Source: Acidovorax sp. sic0104 (GTDB lineage: Bacteria; Pseudomonadota; Gammaproteobacteria; Burkholderiales; Burkholderiaceae_C). Taken from it: a stretch of DNA of 64,000 nucleotides. This document shows, one piece after another, positions 1 through 12,567 of the stretch. The position numbers were made by a program, and so were the translations under genes. The stretch covers positions 1 to 64,000 of the forward strand of contig NZ_JAHUWH010000020.1 of NCBI RefSeq assembly GCF_019219095.1, given 5' to 3'. Every line of letters begins with the position of its first letter. Position 1 is the first letter of the stretch. The notes under the pieces were generated by a model. That model was not told the origin of the DNA and did not search any database. It was given only the letters and a program-made list of their open reading frames with translations.

Positions 1-173
1 CGATATTGGCGCTGGCGCGGAGCCTGGACCTGGACGTGGTGGCCGAGGGGGTGGAGACGACGGGGCAGCTGAGCTTTTTGCGGCTGCATGGCTGCGAGGG
101 GTTCCAGGGATATCTGTTTGGGCGGCCTGGACCGGTGGAGGACATCGATGCCTTTTTGTTTGCCACACGCTGA
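1..173 (+). CDS. C-terminal end of an EAL-domain protein (partial)
   Basis: The window opens inside a gene. Read from base 3 it encodes 56 residues up to a TGA at 171-173. The stretch reads ILALARSLDLDVVAEGVE and then GCEGFQGYLFGRPGPVED, the last beta strands of an EAL (cyclic-di-GMP phosphodiesterase) domain; AEGVE and the QGYLF-RP motif are diagnostic. Everything upstream, including the catalytic EAL motif, lies outside the window, so activity and accompanying domains (often GGDEF or PAS) cannot be judged. The neighbouring hybrid kinase and HD-GYP protein fit a c-di-GMP signalling locus. Confidence 0.85.
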   Translation, partial: ILALARSLDLDVVAEGVETTGQLSFLRLHGCEGFQGYLFGRPGPVEDIDAFLFATR

Positions 174-320
174 ATCAGGGCGCTGTGCGCCACGACGATG
201 GCGCGGCACCGCGCGGCAGGTCTGGCCCGATGGCACTTGGTGTGTGCCAGGCGTGGGCCGTCCAATGCATCCTCCAGCGGCCAGGGGTTCGGTGTGAAGC
301 GCGCGGGCGGAGGTGTCGGC

Positions 321-5174
<4,854 letters not shown>

Positions 5175-5201
5175 GCAGAGCACTACGCAGGACCCGACTC
5201 C

Positions 5202-6332
5202 ATGGACAACGCGCCCTTTGCCCCCCAGCAATCCGCACTCGTCGATAAGCCGATCGCCACGGTGCTGGTGGTGGATGACACGCCCGACAACCTCACCCTG
5301 ATGGGAAGCCTGCTGCGCGAGCACTACCTGGTGAAGGTGGCCAACCACGGCGAGAAGGCGCTGAAGATCGCCCAGTCGGGCACGCCACCCGACCTGATCC
5401 TGCTGGACATCATGATGCCGGAGATCGACGGCTACGAGGTGTGCCGCCGCCTGAAGGCATCGCCCGCGACACGCGACATCCCTGTGATCTTCCTGACCGC
5501 GCGCTCGGACCCCAACGACGAGCGCATGGGCCTGGCGCTGGGCGCCGTGGACTACATCACCAAGCCCATCAGCCCGCCCATCCTGCTGGCGCGGGTGAAC
5601 ACGCACCTGGCCCTGAAGGCCACGGCGGACTTCCTGCGCGACAAGAGCTCCTACCTGGAGCGCGAGGTGGCCATGCGCACGCTGGAAGTGCAGGCCATCC
5701 AGGACGTGACCATCATGGCCATGACCTCGCTGGCCGAAACGCGCGACAACGAGACCGGCAATCACATTCGCCGCACGCAGCTGTACATGAAGGCCCTGGC
5801 CGAGCGGCTGCGCCATCATCCCCGCTTCGAGCACGCTCTCACCGACCGCATGATCGAGCTGCTCTACAAGTCGGCTCCGCTGCACGACATCGGCAAGATA
5901 GGCATCCCGGACGCCATCCTGCTCAAGCCCGGCAAGCTCACGGTGGAAGAGTTCGAGATCATGAAGACCCACACCACGCTGGGCCGCAACGCCATCGACG
6001 AAGCCGAGCGCCGCCTCGGCATGCGCGTGGCCTTCCTGAGCGTGTCCAAGGAGATCGCCTACAGCCACCAGGAGAAGTGGGATGGCTCGGGCTATCCAGA
6101 GGGCCTCAAGGGCGAAGATATCCCGGTATCGGCCCGCCTCATGGCCGTGGCTGACGTGTACGACGCGCTCATCAGCAAGCGGGTCTACAAGCCCGCCTTT
6201 TCGCACGACCAGGCCTGCAGCACCATCGTGCGCGGCAAGGGCACGCATTTCGACCCGGACATGGTGGATGCTTTCGTGGACATCGCGGAAGACTTCCGCA
6301 ATATCGCGCAGAAGTATCCGGATCCGTCTTGA
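5202..6332 (+). CDS. RpfG-like response regulator with HD-GYP phosphodiesterase domain
   Basis: A 376-residue protein. The N-terminal receiver domain has VVDDTPDN and phospho-acceptor D69 in LILLDIMMPEIDG, plus the conserved Lys in YITKPISPP. The C-terminal HD-GYP domain carries H228-D229 in PLHDIGKIGIP and the signature GSGYPEG (from residue 295), the motifs of cyclic-di-GMP phosphodiesterases of the RpfG class. It starts 27 bases after the hybrid kinase and is almost certainly cotranscribed with it. The pair resembles other hybrid kinase / HD-GYP modules that lower c-di-GMP on receipt of a signal. Strong family call; the physiological output is unknown. Confidence 0.93.
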   Translation: MDNAPFAPQQSALVDKPIATVLVVDDTPDNLTLMGSLLREHYLVKVANHGEKALKIAQSGTPPDLILLDIMMPEIDGYEVCRRLKASPATRDIPVIFLTARSDPNDERMGLALGAVDYITKPISPPILLARVNTHLALKATADFLRDKSSYLEREVAMRTLEVQAIQDVTIMAMTSLAETRDNETGNHIRRTQLYMKALAERLRHHPRFEHALTDRMIELLYKSAPLHDIGKIGIPDAILLKPGKLTVEEFEIMKTHTTLGRNAIDEAERRLGMRVAFLSVSKEIAYSHQEKWDGSGYPEGLKGEDIPVSARLMAVADVYDALISKRVYKPAFSHDQACSTIVRGKGTHFDPDMVDAFVDIAEDFRNIAQKYPDPS

Positions 6333-6424
6333 AGCTGGTTGGGAGAGGCCGCAAAGGCGACAAGCGCGCGGGGCAGCAAACGCGAGGCACCGGGAAGGGG
6401 CGTGCTCGAAAACCCCAAGAAAAC

Positions 6425-6482
6425 CGTTCACGCTGAGCCTGTCGAAGCGCTGCGCAAGGCTTCGACAGGCTCAGCCCGAACG
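6425..6482. repeat. Inverted repeat of the CTTCGACAGGCTCAGC type between convergent genes
   Basis: GCTGAGCCTGTCGAAGC on the left pairs with GCTTCGACAGGCTCAGC on the right around a short centre, flanked by GTTCACG and CGAAC. This imperfectly extended hairpin is a dispersed intergenic repeat that I recall from many proteobacterial genomes. It lies in the 172-base gap between the ends of the HD-GYP gene and suhB, where it may also act as a bidirectional transcription stop, although no long T run follows. Confidence 0.75.
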
Positions 6483-6504
6483 GCTCAGCTCGCGCGTCGC
6501 GGGG

Positions 6505-7491
6505 TCAGAAGGGCGCGTCTTCGCTCTTGCTGCCGCTATTCTTGGCGTCGTGGCTTGCGTGGTTGTCCTGGCCATCATCGCCAGCGTCCAGCGCTTCGGC
6601 AGGCTCTTGCCCATCGACCGGATCGGCGCCGCTGCCGCCGTCCGCAGACGCCGCCTGGCGCACTGACGCCTTGTCGCCAGCGCTCGCGAACTTGCTGTAC
6701 TTGCCCAGGATGGGCACCAGCTGGCCGTAGATGCGCGGGTTGCCGGCCAGGCACTCGCGCTGCTCCAGAAAGTCCGCTTCGCCCGTGAAATTGCCCACCA
6801 GGCCGCCGGCCTCGGTGACCAGCAGCGAGCCGGCAGCCACGTCCCAGATCGACAGGCCGGTCTCGAAGAAGCCGTCGGTGAAGCCGGCGGCCACATAGGC
6901 CAGGTCCAGCGCGGCGGCGCCGGGGCGGCGCAGGCCGGCGGTGCGCTGCATCACGTCGGCCATCATGTTCAGGTAGCTCTTGAAGTTGTCGCCCGGGCGG
7001 AAGGGGAAGCCGGTGGAGATGAGGCAGTCCTTGAGCTGGGTGCGCTTGCTCACGCGGATGCGGCGTTCGTTCAGGTAGGCGCCGCGGCCCTTGGTGGCCG
7101 TGAACAGGTCGTTGCGGGTGGGGTCGTACACGACGGCCTGCTCGACCTTGCCCTTGACGGCCAGCGCGATGCTGATGCAGTACACCGGGAAGCCGTGGAT
7201 GAAGTTGGTGGTGCCGTCCAGCGGGTCGATGATCCAGACGAACTCCGAATCCTTGGCGCCGTATTCCTTGCCGGACTCTTCGGCCAGGATGCCGTGGCCA
7301 GGGTAGGCCGTGAGCAGCGTCTCGATGATGATCTTCTCGGACGCGTGGTCCACCTCGGTCACGAAGTCGTTGATCTGCTTTTGCGAGATCCGCACCGATT
7401 CCACGTCCAGGGCCGCGCGGTTGATGATGGCGCCGGCGGCGCGTGCAGCCTTGATGGCCACGTTGAGCATGGGGTGCAGATTGGACGACAT
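6505..7491 (-). CDS. suhB: Inositol monophosphatase family protein SuhB
   Basis: A 328-residue member of the inositol monophosphatase family. The start at 7491 gives [20 protein letters not shown], which aligns with the start of E. coli SuhB (HPMLNIAVRAA). Metal-binding motifs are complete: E71-E72 in GILAEESG, D89/D92 in [10 protein letters not shown], and [15 protein letters not shown] near the C-terminus. It hydrolyses inositol-1-phosphate; in E. coli SuhB also takes part in rRNA antitermination complexes. The last 60 or so residues are an acidic, low-complexity tail ([16 protein letters not shown] and so on) absent from the E. coli protein. It is transcribed away from trmJ; the two start codons are 184 bases apart. 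Confidence 0.93.
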   Translation of the reverse strand: MSSNLHPMLNVAIKAARAAGAIINRAALDVESVRISQKQINDFVTEVDHASEKIIIETLLTAYPGHGILAEESGKEYGAKDSEFVWIIDPLDGTTNFIHGFPVYCISIALAVKGKVEQAVVYDPTRNDLFTATKGRGAYLNERRIRVSKRTQLKDCLISTGFPFRPGDNFKSYLNMMADVMQRTAGLRRPGAAALDLAYVAAGFTDGFFETGLSIWDVAAGSLLVTEAGGLVGNFTGEADFLEQRECLAGNPRIYGQLVPILGKYSKFASAGDKASVRQAASADGGSGADPVDGQEPAEALDAGDDGQDNHASHDAKNSGSKSEDAPF

Positions 7492-7675
7492 AGATTGTGG
7501 TGGTGAGCAGGGCGCCCGGGCCAAAACGGCGGCGGCAGCCTGCGAATCATGAGCGGATCGGCCCGTCCCGGCGATGCGGGCGGCGACAATGAGGGCGGGA
7601 TTTTACCCGCACCGCCTTTTTTTGCCTAACGCACGGCTTTTCCCCCGCCGCTGCGCCCCGACCCATTCCTGCCCC

Positions 7676-8458
7676 ATGAAGACCCGTTTTGTCCTGATCA
7701 ATACCAGCCACGCCGGCAATGTGGGCGCCGCCGCCCGCGCCATGAAGACCATGGGGTTCGATGATCTGGTGCTGGTCGCGCCCCGCTGGGCCAACGTGCT
7801 GCGGCGCGAGGAGACCATCCAGCGCGCCAGCGGCGCCCTGGACGTGCTGAACAACGCGCGCATCGTCGCCACGCTCGACGAGGCGCTCGACGGCATCAGC
7901 CACCTGTGCGCCACGGCCATGACGCCGCGCGACTTCGGGCCGCCCACGGCGGCACCCCGGCCCCATTTCGAAGCGCTATTGAAATGTGAGCTGCCCGCGC
8001 ACGGCCAGCAAGCGCCAGAGGCCGATCTGGCATCGAAAGCCGGGGGGCAGACCGGCGTGGCCTTTCTTTTCGGGTCCGAACGCTTCGGCATGGCCAACGA
8101 AGACGTCTACCGCTGTCATGTGGCGCTTTCCATCCCCACCAACCCCGGTTTCGGCTCGCTCAACCTGGGCGCGGCCATCCAGGTCATCGCCTACGAGTGG
8201 CGCATGGCGCTGGGCGGATTTGCAGTGCAGGACGCCACTCCCGCGCGCGAACTGGCGGATGCCGCCCATGTAGCCGGCATGCTCGCCCACTGGGAGCAGG
8301 CGCTCACCGCCATCGGCTTTCTGGACCCGGCCGCGCCCAAGAAGCTCATGCCCCGCCTTAACCAGCTTTTCAACCGCGCGCAGCTGGCCCCTGAAGAAAT
8401 CCACATCCTGCGAGGTGTCGCCAAAGCCATGATCGAGGCGAGTCAGTCAAAACGATAG
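7676..8458 (+). CDS. trmJ: tRNA (cytidine/uridine-2'-O-)-methyltransferase TrmJ
   Basis: A 260-residue SPOUT-family RNA methyltransferase. The start MKTRFVLINTSHAGNVGAAARAMKTMGF is the typical TrmJ N-terminus that binds RNA and begins the knotted fold. LFGSERFGMANED and IPTNPGFGSLNLGAAIQV are the knot and S-adenosylmethionine motifs. The enzyme 2'-O-methylates position 32 of tRNA anticodon loops. An unusual segment (about residues 100-122, bases 7974-8032) interrupts the region just before the FGSER motif. Its DNA resembles the short Comamonadaceae repeat found elsewhere in this window, so it looks like an in-frame repeat insertion. Confidence 0.92.
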   Translation: MKTRFVLINTSHAGNVGAAARAMKTMGFDDLVLVAPRWANVLRREETIQRASGALDVLNNARIVATLDEALDGISHLCATAMTPRDFGPPTAAPRPHFEALLKCELPAHGQQAPEADLASKAGGQTGVAFLFGSERFGMANEDVYRCHVALSIPTNPGFGSLNLGAAIQVIAYEWRMALGGFAVQDATPARELADAAHVAGMLAHWEQALTAIGFLDPAAPKKLMPRLNQLFNRAQLAPEEIHILRGVAKAMIEASQSKR

Positions 8459-8470
8459 ACTGTGCAGTTA

Positions 8471-8737
8471 GAACGTGTCTACGGTCTTTTGAGGGCCGCG
8501 CAAGTGTATTGTCGGGATGGGGTGCTAGGCGCGGTGCGCAGTGGATAGCTCAGCTATCCACAAGCGCCGCAACGCCGCAGACCGCCCGACAATACGCTTG
8601 CCCGAAGGGTTGGAGCGAAATCGGGCGATTGGACGCCCCGGCTGCTTGCATGGGCATGAGCCCATGCGGCGCAGCCGAAGCATCCACTCATCCCGATTGC
8701 GCTCCAACGCGGCCCTCAAAAGACCGTAGACACGTTC
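8471..8737. repeat. 267-bp multi-branched palindromic element
   Basis: Two 30-base arms, 8471-8500 and 8708-8737, are perfect reverse complements. Inside sit two further arms. Arm A pairs 8501-8516 with 8585-8600 (15 of 16 Watson-Crick plus one G-T) and contains a perfect 10-bp hairpin at 8541-8561. Arm B pairs 8609-8625 with 8692-8708 (16 of 17) and contains nested stems 8639-8645/8671-8677 and 8649-8655/8660-8666. The whole folds as a three-way junction closed by the long outer stem. No convincing gene lies in it. It occupies nearly all of the trmJ-cysE gap. It could be a non-autonomous mobile element, a structured RNA or a strong terminator; I do not recognise the family. Confidence 0.85.
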
Positions 8738-8769
8738 TCAACACATAACCAAAAGAAACGAAGCAACCG

Positions 8770-9552
8770 ATGTTCGCCCGCCTGCGTTCCGATATCCAGT
8801 GCATCCTCGACCGCGATCCTGCCGCGCGCAGCACGTGGGAGGTGATCACCTGTTATCCGGGCCTGCACGCGATCTGGCTGCACCGGCCCGCGCACTGGTG
8901 CTGGAACAACGGCCTCAAGTGGCCGGGGCGCTTCATTTCGCACTTTGCGCGCTGGTTCACCGGCATCGAGATCCACCCCGGCGCCAGGATCGGCGAGCGC
9001 GTGTTCTTCGACCACGCCATGGGCGTGGTGGTGGGCGAGACCGCCGAGATCGGCGACGGCTGCACCATCTACCAGGGCGTGACCCTGGGCGGCACATCGC
9101 TGTACAAGGGCGCCAAGCGCCACCCCACGCTAGGCCGCGACGTGGTGGTGAGCGCGGGCGCCAAGGTGCTGGGGGGCTTTGAGGTGGGCGATGGCGCCAA
9201 GATCGGCAGCAACGCCGTGGTCATCAAGCCCGTGCCAGCCGGCGCCACGGCGGTGGGCATTCCGGCGCGCATCATCCCCTCCAAGGCGGGCGAGAGCGCG
9301 GACGTGACCGAGCCTCAGCAACCCCGCAAGTTCACGGCCTACGGCATCACCCAAGAGGATGATCCGCTGTCGCAGGCCATGCGCGGCCTGATCGACAACG
9401 CCTCGTCGCAGGAGCACCAGATCGCGCTCTTGTGGCAGGCCATCGAAAAGCTGTCTGCGGCATCCCACCAGGCCAAGGACTGCGTGCCCTGCGATGCGGC
9501 GATCCAGGAGCAGTTTCAGGCGGGCAAGCTCAACGAACTGGTGGGCAAGTAG
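8770..9552 (+). CDS. cysE: Serine O-acetyltransferase CysE
   Basis: A 260-residue serine acetyltransferase that makes O-acetyl-L-serine from serine and acetyl-CoA, the first step of cysteine synthesis. [26 protein letters not shown] is the short helical N-terminus of the EpsC/CysE type. From about residue 70 the left-handed beta-helix is visible as hexapeptide repeats ([31 protein letters not shown]). The catalytic His in [12 protein letters not shown] and the acetyl-CoA loop GVTLGG are present. The roughly 70-residue tail after IPARIIPSK ends in a Cys-containing segment of unknown role. It sits alone, directly after the palindromic element. Confidence 0.94.
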   Translation: MFARLRSDIQCILDRDPAARSTWEVITCYPGLHAIWLHRPAHWCWNNGLKWPGRFISHFARWFTGIEIHPGARIGERVFFDHAMGVVVGETAEIGDGCTIYQGVTLGGTSLYKGAKRHPTLGRDVVVSAGAKVLGGFEVGDGAKIGSNAVVIKPVPAGATAVGIPARIIPSKAGESADVTEPQQPRKFTAYGITQEDDPLSQAMRGLIDNASSQEHQIALLWQAIEKLSAASHQAKDCVPCDAAIQEQFQAGKLNELVGK

Positions 9553-9602
9553 GCGGGCTTTGCGTGCGCAAGCTCTGCGGCAGCGGTAAAGGCCGTTAGC
9601 TA

Positions 9603-9655
9603 TAAAAAATATAGCTGCTAGCGCTTGTTCATCAAGCGCTAGCAGCTATTTTTAC
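9603..9655. repeat. Comamonadaceae short hairpin repeat, probable bidirectional terminator
   Basis: ATAGCTGCTAGCGCTTG at 9611-9627 pairs perfectly with its complement at 9633-9649, with an A run before and a T run after. The position between the convergent ends of cysE and mogA and the flanking A/T runs suit a bidirectional intrinsic terminator. Related sequences occur at about 17065, 29271, 49185 and 62733, and in degenerate form inside three genes. Confidence 0.85.
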
Positions 9656-9678
9656 CTTGATTGATCGGGCGAGGGCGC

Positions 9679-10305
9679 TCAGGCCGTGCGGGGGGCCCGC
9701 ACTGCGCTCTTGGGCCGAAACGCCTTGCACACCGCGTCCCGCGTTTCCAGGTACGGCCCGCCGATCAGGTCGATGCAGTAAGGCACGGCCGCGAAGATGC
9801 CGGGCACGATCTGCCCGCCTTCGGCGTCCTTCAGGCCTTCCAGCGTTTCGGCGATCGCCTTGGGCTGGCCGGGCAGGTTGATGATCAGGCTCTGGCCGCG
9901 GATCACCGCCACCTGGCGTGACAGGATGGCCGTGGGCACGAACTTCAGGCTGATCTGGCGCATCTGCTCGCCAAAACCCGGCATTTCCTTGTGCGCCACG
10001 GCCAGCGTGGCCTCGGGTGTCACGTCGCGCAGCGCGGGGCCGGTGCCGCCGGTGGTCAGCACCAGGTTGCAGCCTGCGGTGTCCACCAGCTCGATCAGCG
10101 TGGCGCTGATGCGATTCTGCTCGTCGGGGATCAGGCGCGGCTCGAAGGTGACGGGGTTGTGCAGGGCGCGGGTCAGCCAGTCCTGCAGGGCCGGCAGGCC
10201 CTTGTCTTCATAGACGCCGGTGCTGGCACGGTCGCTGACCGAGACGATGCCGATGCGCACGGCGTCGTATAGCGCGCCGCCCGTGGCAGGGGTGGTGTCA
10301 GTCAT
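9679..10305 (-). CDS. mogA: Molybdopterin adenylyltransferase MogA
   Basis: A 208-residue MoaB/Mog-family protein that adenylates molybdopterin before molybdenum insertion. IGIVSVSDRASTGVYEDKG begins the fold, TTGGTGPALRDVTPEA is the diagnostic nucleotide/molybdopterin loop, and IINLPGQPKAIAETL closes it. The ATG at 10305 lies 8 bases inside the end of darP, which suggests translational coupling. Molybdenum cofactor is needed by the nitrate reductase at 42-45 kb, although the genes are not linked. Confidence 0.93.
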   Translation of the reverse strand: MTDTTPATGGALYDAVRIGIVSVSDRASTGVYEDKGLPALQDWLTRALHNPVTFEPRLIPDEQNRISATLIELVDTAGCNLVLTTGGTGPALRDVTPEATLAVAHKEMPGFGEQMRQISLKFVPTAILSRQVAVIRGQSLIINLPGQPKAIAETLEGLKDAEGGQIVPGIFAAVPYCIDLIGGPYLETRDAVCKAFRPKSAVRAPRTA

Positions 10306-10966
10306 TGCCGTCCTCGTCGCCACCATCGTCCTGGTCGTCGGCATCGTCCGCACCGCCGCCCAGGTGTTCGCGCACCAGCTGGAAGAGCTCGCGGTAGGCG
10401 CGGCCCTTGCGGGGTGCAAGGCCCTGTGATTCGGCGGCTTTGTCGGCGGGTGGCGCGTCCTTGCGCGCCTGGCGGATCAGTGCGCGCAGCTGCTGCGTGT
10501 CGGTGCCGGGGTGCTCGTCCATCCACTGGGGCAGGGCGCCGTCGTCGGCGATCAGGCGGTCGCGCCATTGCTCGGCCAGGTGCAGGGCCAGCTTGTCGGA
10601 GGCAGAGCCGGTGCGCTGCACTTCCAGCGCCTGGCGGGCGGCGTCGACCAGATGGGGCTCGAGCTTGCGCATCAGCTTGCCAACGTACTGCATCTGGCGG
10701 CGCTTGCCCTCGAAGTTGGTGATCCTCTTGGCTTCGTTGATGGCATCCACCAGCTTGTCGGGCAGGCCCACGTTGTTGAACAGGTCGGCGCGCAGGCCCA
10801 GCAGGTCCTTGCCCAGATCCTGAAGTTCGTCGCTTTCGCGCTTCATATCCGTGCGGCTGGCATCGGGCGTGCCTTTGAGTTCGGCCTTGAGCTGGATGTC
10901 CAGCTCGCTGCCTTCGGCAACGAACTGGCCTCGCACAAAGTAGCCTTTTTTGGGTTTGCGTGACAT
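10298..10966 (-). CDS. darP: Ribosome-associated protein DarP (YjgA, DUF615)
   Basis: A 222-residue DUF615 protein. Its start MSRKPKKGYFVRGQFVAEGSEL and the helical core (DLGKDLLGLRADLFNNVGLPDKLVDAINEAKRI, then RRQMQYVGKLMRK) match the YjgA/DarP family, which acts in late 50S subunit maturation. The C-terminus ends in a strongly acidic tail (GGGADDADDQDDGGDEDGND). It is divergent from pmbA (64 bases apart) and overlaps mogA by 8 bases. In many betaproteobacteria this darP/pmbA divergence is conserved, which supports the call. Confidence 0.92.
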   Translation of the reverse strand: MSRKPKKGYFVRGQFVAEGSELDIQLKAELKGTPDASRTDMKRESDELQDLGKDLLGLRADLFNNVGLPDKLVDAINEAKRITNFEGKRRQMQYVGKLMRKLEPHLVDAARQALEVQRTGSASDKLALHLAEQWRDRLIADDGALPQWMDEHPGTDTQQLRALIRQARKDAPPADKAAESQGLAPRKGRAYRELFQLVREHLGGGADDADDQDDGGDEDGND

Positions 10967-11030
10967 GGGGTGGGGGCAAATGGGAGGTGGCGCAGCGCGC
11001 GCCACAGCGGCAAGTATCATAGCCGTCGCT

Positions 11031-12464
11031 ATGAACAAACCCTCCCAAAGCGCCGCGCGCGCGCATGGCGCTGCCGCTTCCGCCGCCGCCCCCCGCACCC
11101 CCGAATCGGGCTTCAGCTACAGCCGCCCCTTCTTTGAAGAGCTGGTGGACCGCGCCCTGGCGCACGCCAAGAAGCTGGGCGCCACCGACGCGGGCGCCGA
11201 GGCGTCCGAGGGCTGCGGCCTGTCGGTCAGCGTGCGCAAGGGCGAACTGGAGAACGTGGAACGCAACCGCGACAAGTCGCTGGGCGTCACGGTCTACATC
11301 GGCAACCGCCGCGGCAATGCCAGCACGTCCGACTTCTCCACCAAGGCCATCGAGCAGACCGTGCAGGCCGCGTACGACATCGCCCGCTTCACGGCGGAAG
11401 ACCCGGTGGCCGGCCTGCCGGACGAAGGCGACATCGCGCCCACCGACACCCACCGCGACCTGGACCTGTTCCATCCCTGGGCCATCGACAGCGAGCAGGC
11501 CGCCAAAATGGCCATGGAATGCGAGGCCGCCGCGCTCAAGACCCACCGGCGCATCACCAACAGCGAAGGCGCTGGCGTATCGGCCCAGCAAAGCCACTTC
11601 TTCAGCGCCCACACGCGCGGCTTTCGGGGCGGCTATGCCAGCTCGCGCCACAGCTTCTCGGTGGCGCCGATCGCCTCGCTGCCCGGCCGCAACGCCGAGA
11701 TGCAGCGCGACGCCTGGTACAGCTCCATGCGCGACGCTGCCGAACTGGCTTCGCCCGAAGCCGTGGGCCGCTATGCCGCGCAGCGCGCGCTGAGCCGCCT
11801 GGGCAGCCGCAAGATCCCCACCACGCAGTGCCCGGTGCTGTTCGAATCCACGCTGGCCGCAGGCCTGCTGGGCGGCTTCGTGCAGGCCGTGAGTGGCGGC
11901 TCGCTGTACCGCAAGAGCAGCTTCTTGCTCGACTCGTTGGGCAAGATGGTGTTCCCCAAGCACATCGACATCGCCGAGGACCCGTTCGTCCTGCGCGGCA
12001 AGGGCAGCTCGCCGTTCGACGAAGAAGGCGTGCGAGTGGCGCCCCGCAAGGTGGTGCAGGGCGGACGCGTGCAGGGCTACTTTCTGTCGAGCTACTCGGC
12101 GCGCAAGCTGGGCATGAAGACCACGGGCAACGCCGGTGGTTCGCACAACCTGACGCTGACCTCGCGCCTGACGCAGCCGGGCGACGACCTCGATGCCATG
12201 CTCAAGAAGCTGGGCACCGGCCTGTTCGTGGTCGAGCTCATGGGCCAGGGCGTGAACTACGTGACGGGCGACTACTCGCGCGGCGCGAGCGGCTTCTGGG
12301 TCGAAAACGGCCGCATCGCCTTTCCCGTGCACGAGATCACCATCGCGGGCAACCTCAAGGACATGCTCAAAGGCATCGAGGCGGTGGGGGCTGATGTGTA
12401 CAACTACGGCGCCAAGTCGGTGGGGTCGGTGCTGGTCAACCGCATGAAGGTCGCGGGCAGCTGA
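11031..12464 (+). CDS. pmbA: Metalloprotease PmbA (TldE)
   Basis: A 477-residue PmbA/TldD-family protein, the non-catalytic partner in the TldD-TldE protease that in E. coli matures microcin B17 and degrades the CcdA antitoxin. I see the family motifs GLSVSVRKGELENVERNRDKSLGVTVYIG near the N-terminus, ITNSEGAGVSAQQS, FESTLAAGLLGGFVQAVSGGSLYRKSSFL and the C-terminal GNAGGSHNLTLT. The ATG at 11031 is preferred over upstream in-frame codons because it begins 64 bases from darP and fits family length. A good intrinsic terminator follows. tldD is not in the window. Confidence 0.92.
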   Translation: MNKPSQSAARAHGAAASAAAPRTPESGFSYSRPFFEELVDRALAHAKKLGATDAGAEASEGCGLSVSVRKGELENVERNRDKSLGVTVYIGNRRGNASTSDFSTKAIEQTVQAAYDIARFTAEDPVAGLPDEGDIAPTDTHRDLDLFHPWAIDSEQAAKMAMECEAAALKTHRRITNSEGAGVSAQQSHFFSAHTRGFRGGYASSRHSFSVAPIASLPGRNAEMQRDAWYSSMRDAAELASPEAVGRYAAQRALSRLGSRKIPTTQCPVLFESTLAAGLLGGFVQAVSGGSLYRKSSFLLDSLGKMVFPKHIDIAEDPFVLRGKGSSPFDEEGVRVAPRKVVQGGRVQGYFLSSYSARKLGMKTTGNAGGSHNLTLTSRLTQPGDDLDAMLKKLGTGLFVVELMGQGVNYVTGDYSRGASGFWVENGRIAFPVHEITIAGNLKDMLKGIEAVGADVYNYGAKSVGSVLVNRMKVAGS

Positions 12465-12501
12465 TGCACTGACTTGGCCCATCCAGGCCTTCTCGCTATC
12501 C

Positions 12502-12536
12502 AAGGCCCCGTAGCTGCAGGGGCCTTTCTTTTTTCT
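12502..12536 (+). terminator. Rho-independent terminator of pmbA
   Basis: AAGGCCCC and GGGGCCTT form a perfect 8-bp stem around a short loop, followed by TCTTTTTT. It lies 38 bases past the pmbA stop codon. Confidence 0.88.
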
Positions 12537-12567
12537 GGCGGCTTCGCCCCTGCCTGCGCCTGGCGCG

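Noticed and set aside
198-320. Extended N-terminus of the hybrid kinase from 198
   Set aside because: The extra 41 residues have no family resemblance or nearby ribosome-binding site; 321 has both a good site and a membrane segment right after it.
8501-8737. Small open frames within the palindromic element
   Set aside because: They follow from the symmetric sequence on both strands, have no ribosome-binding sites and no family resemblance.
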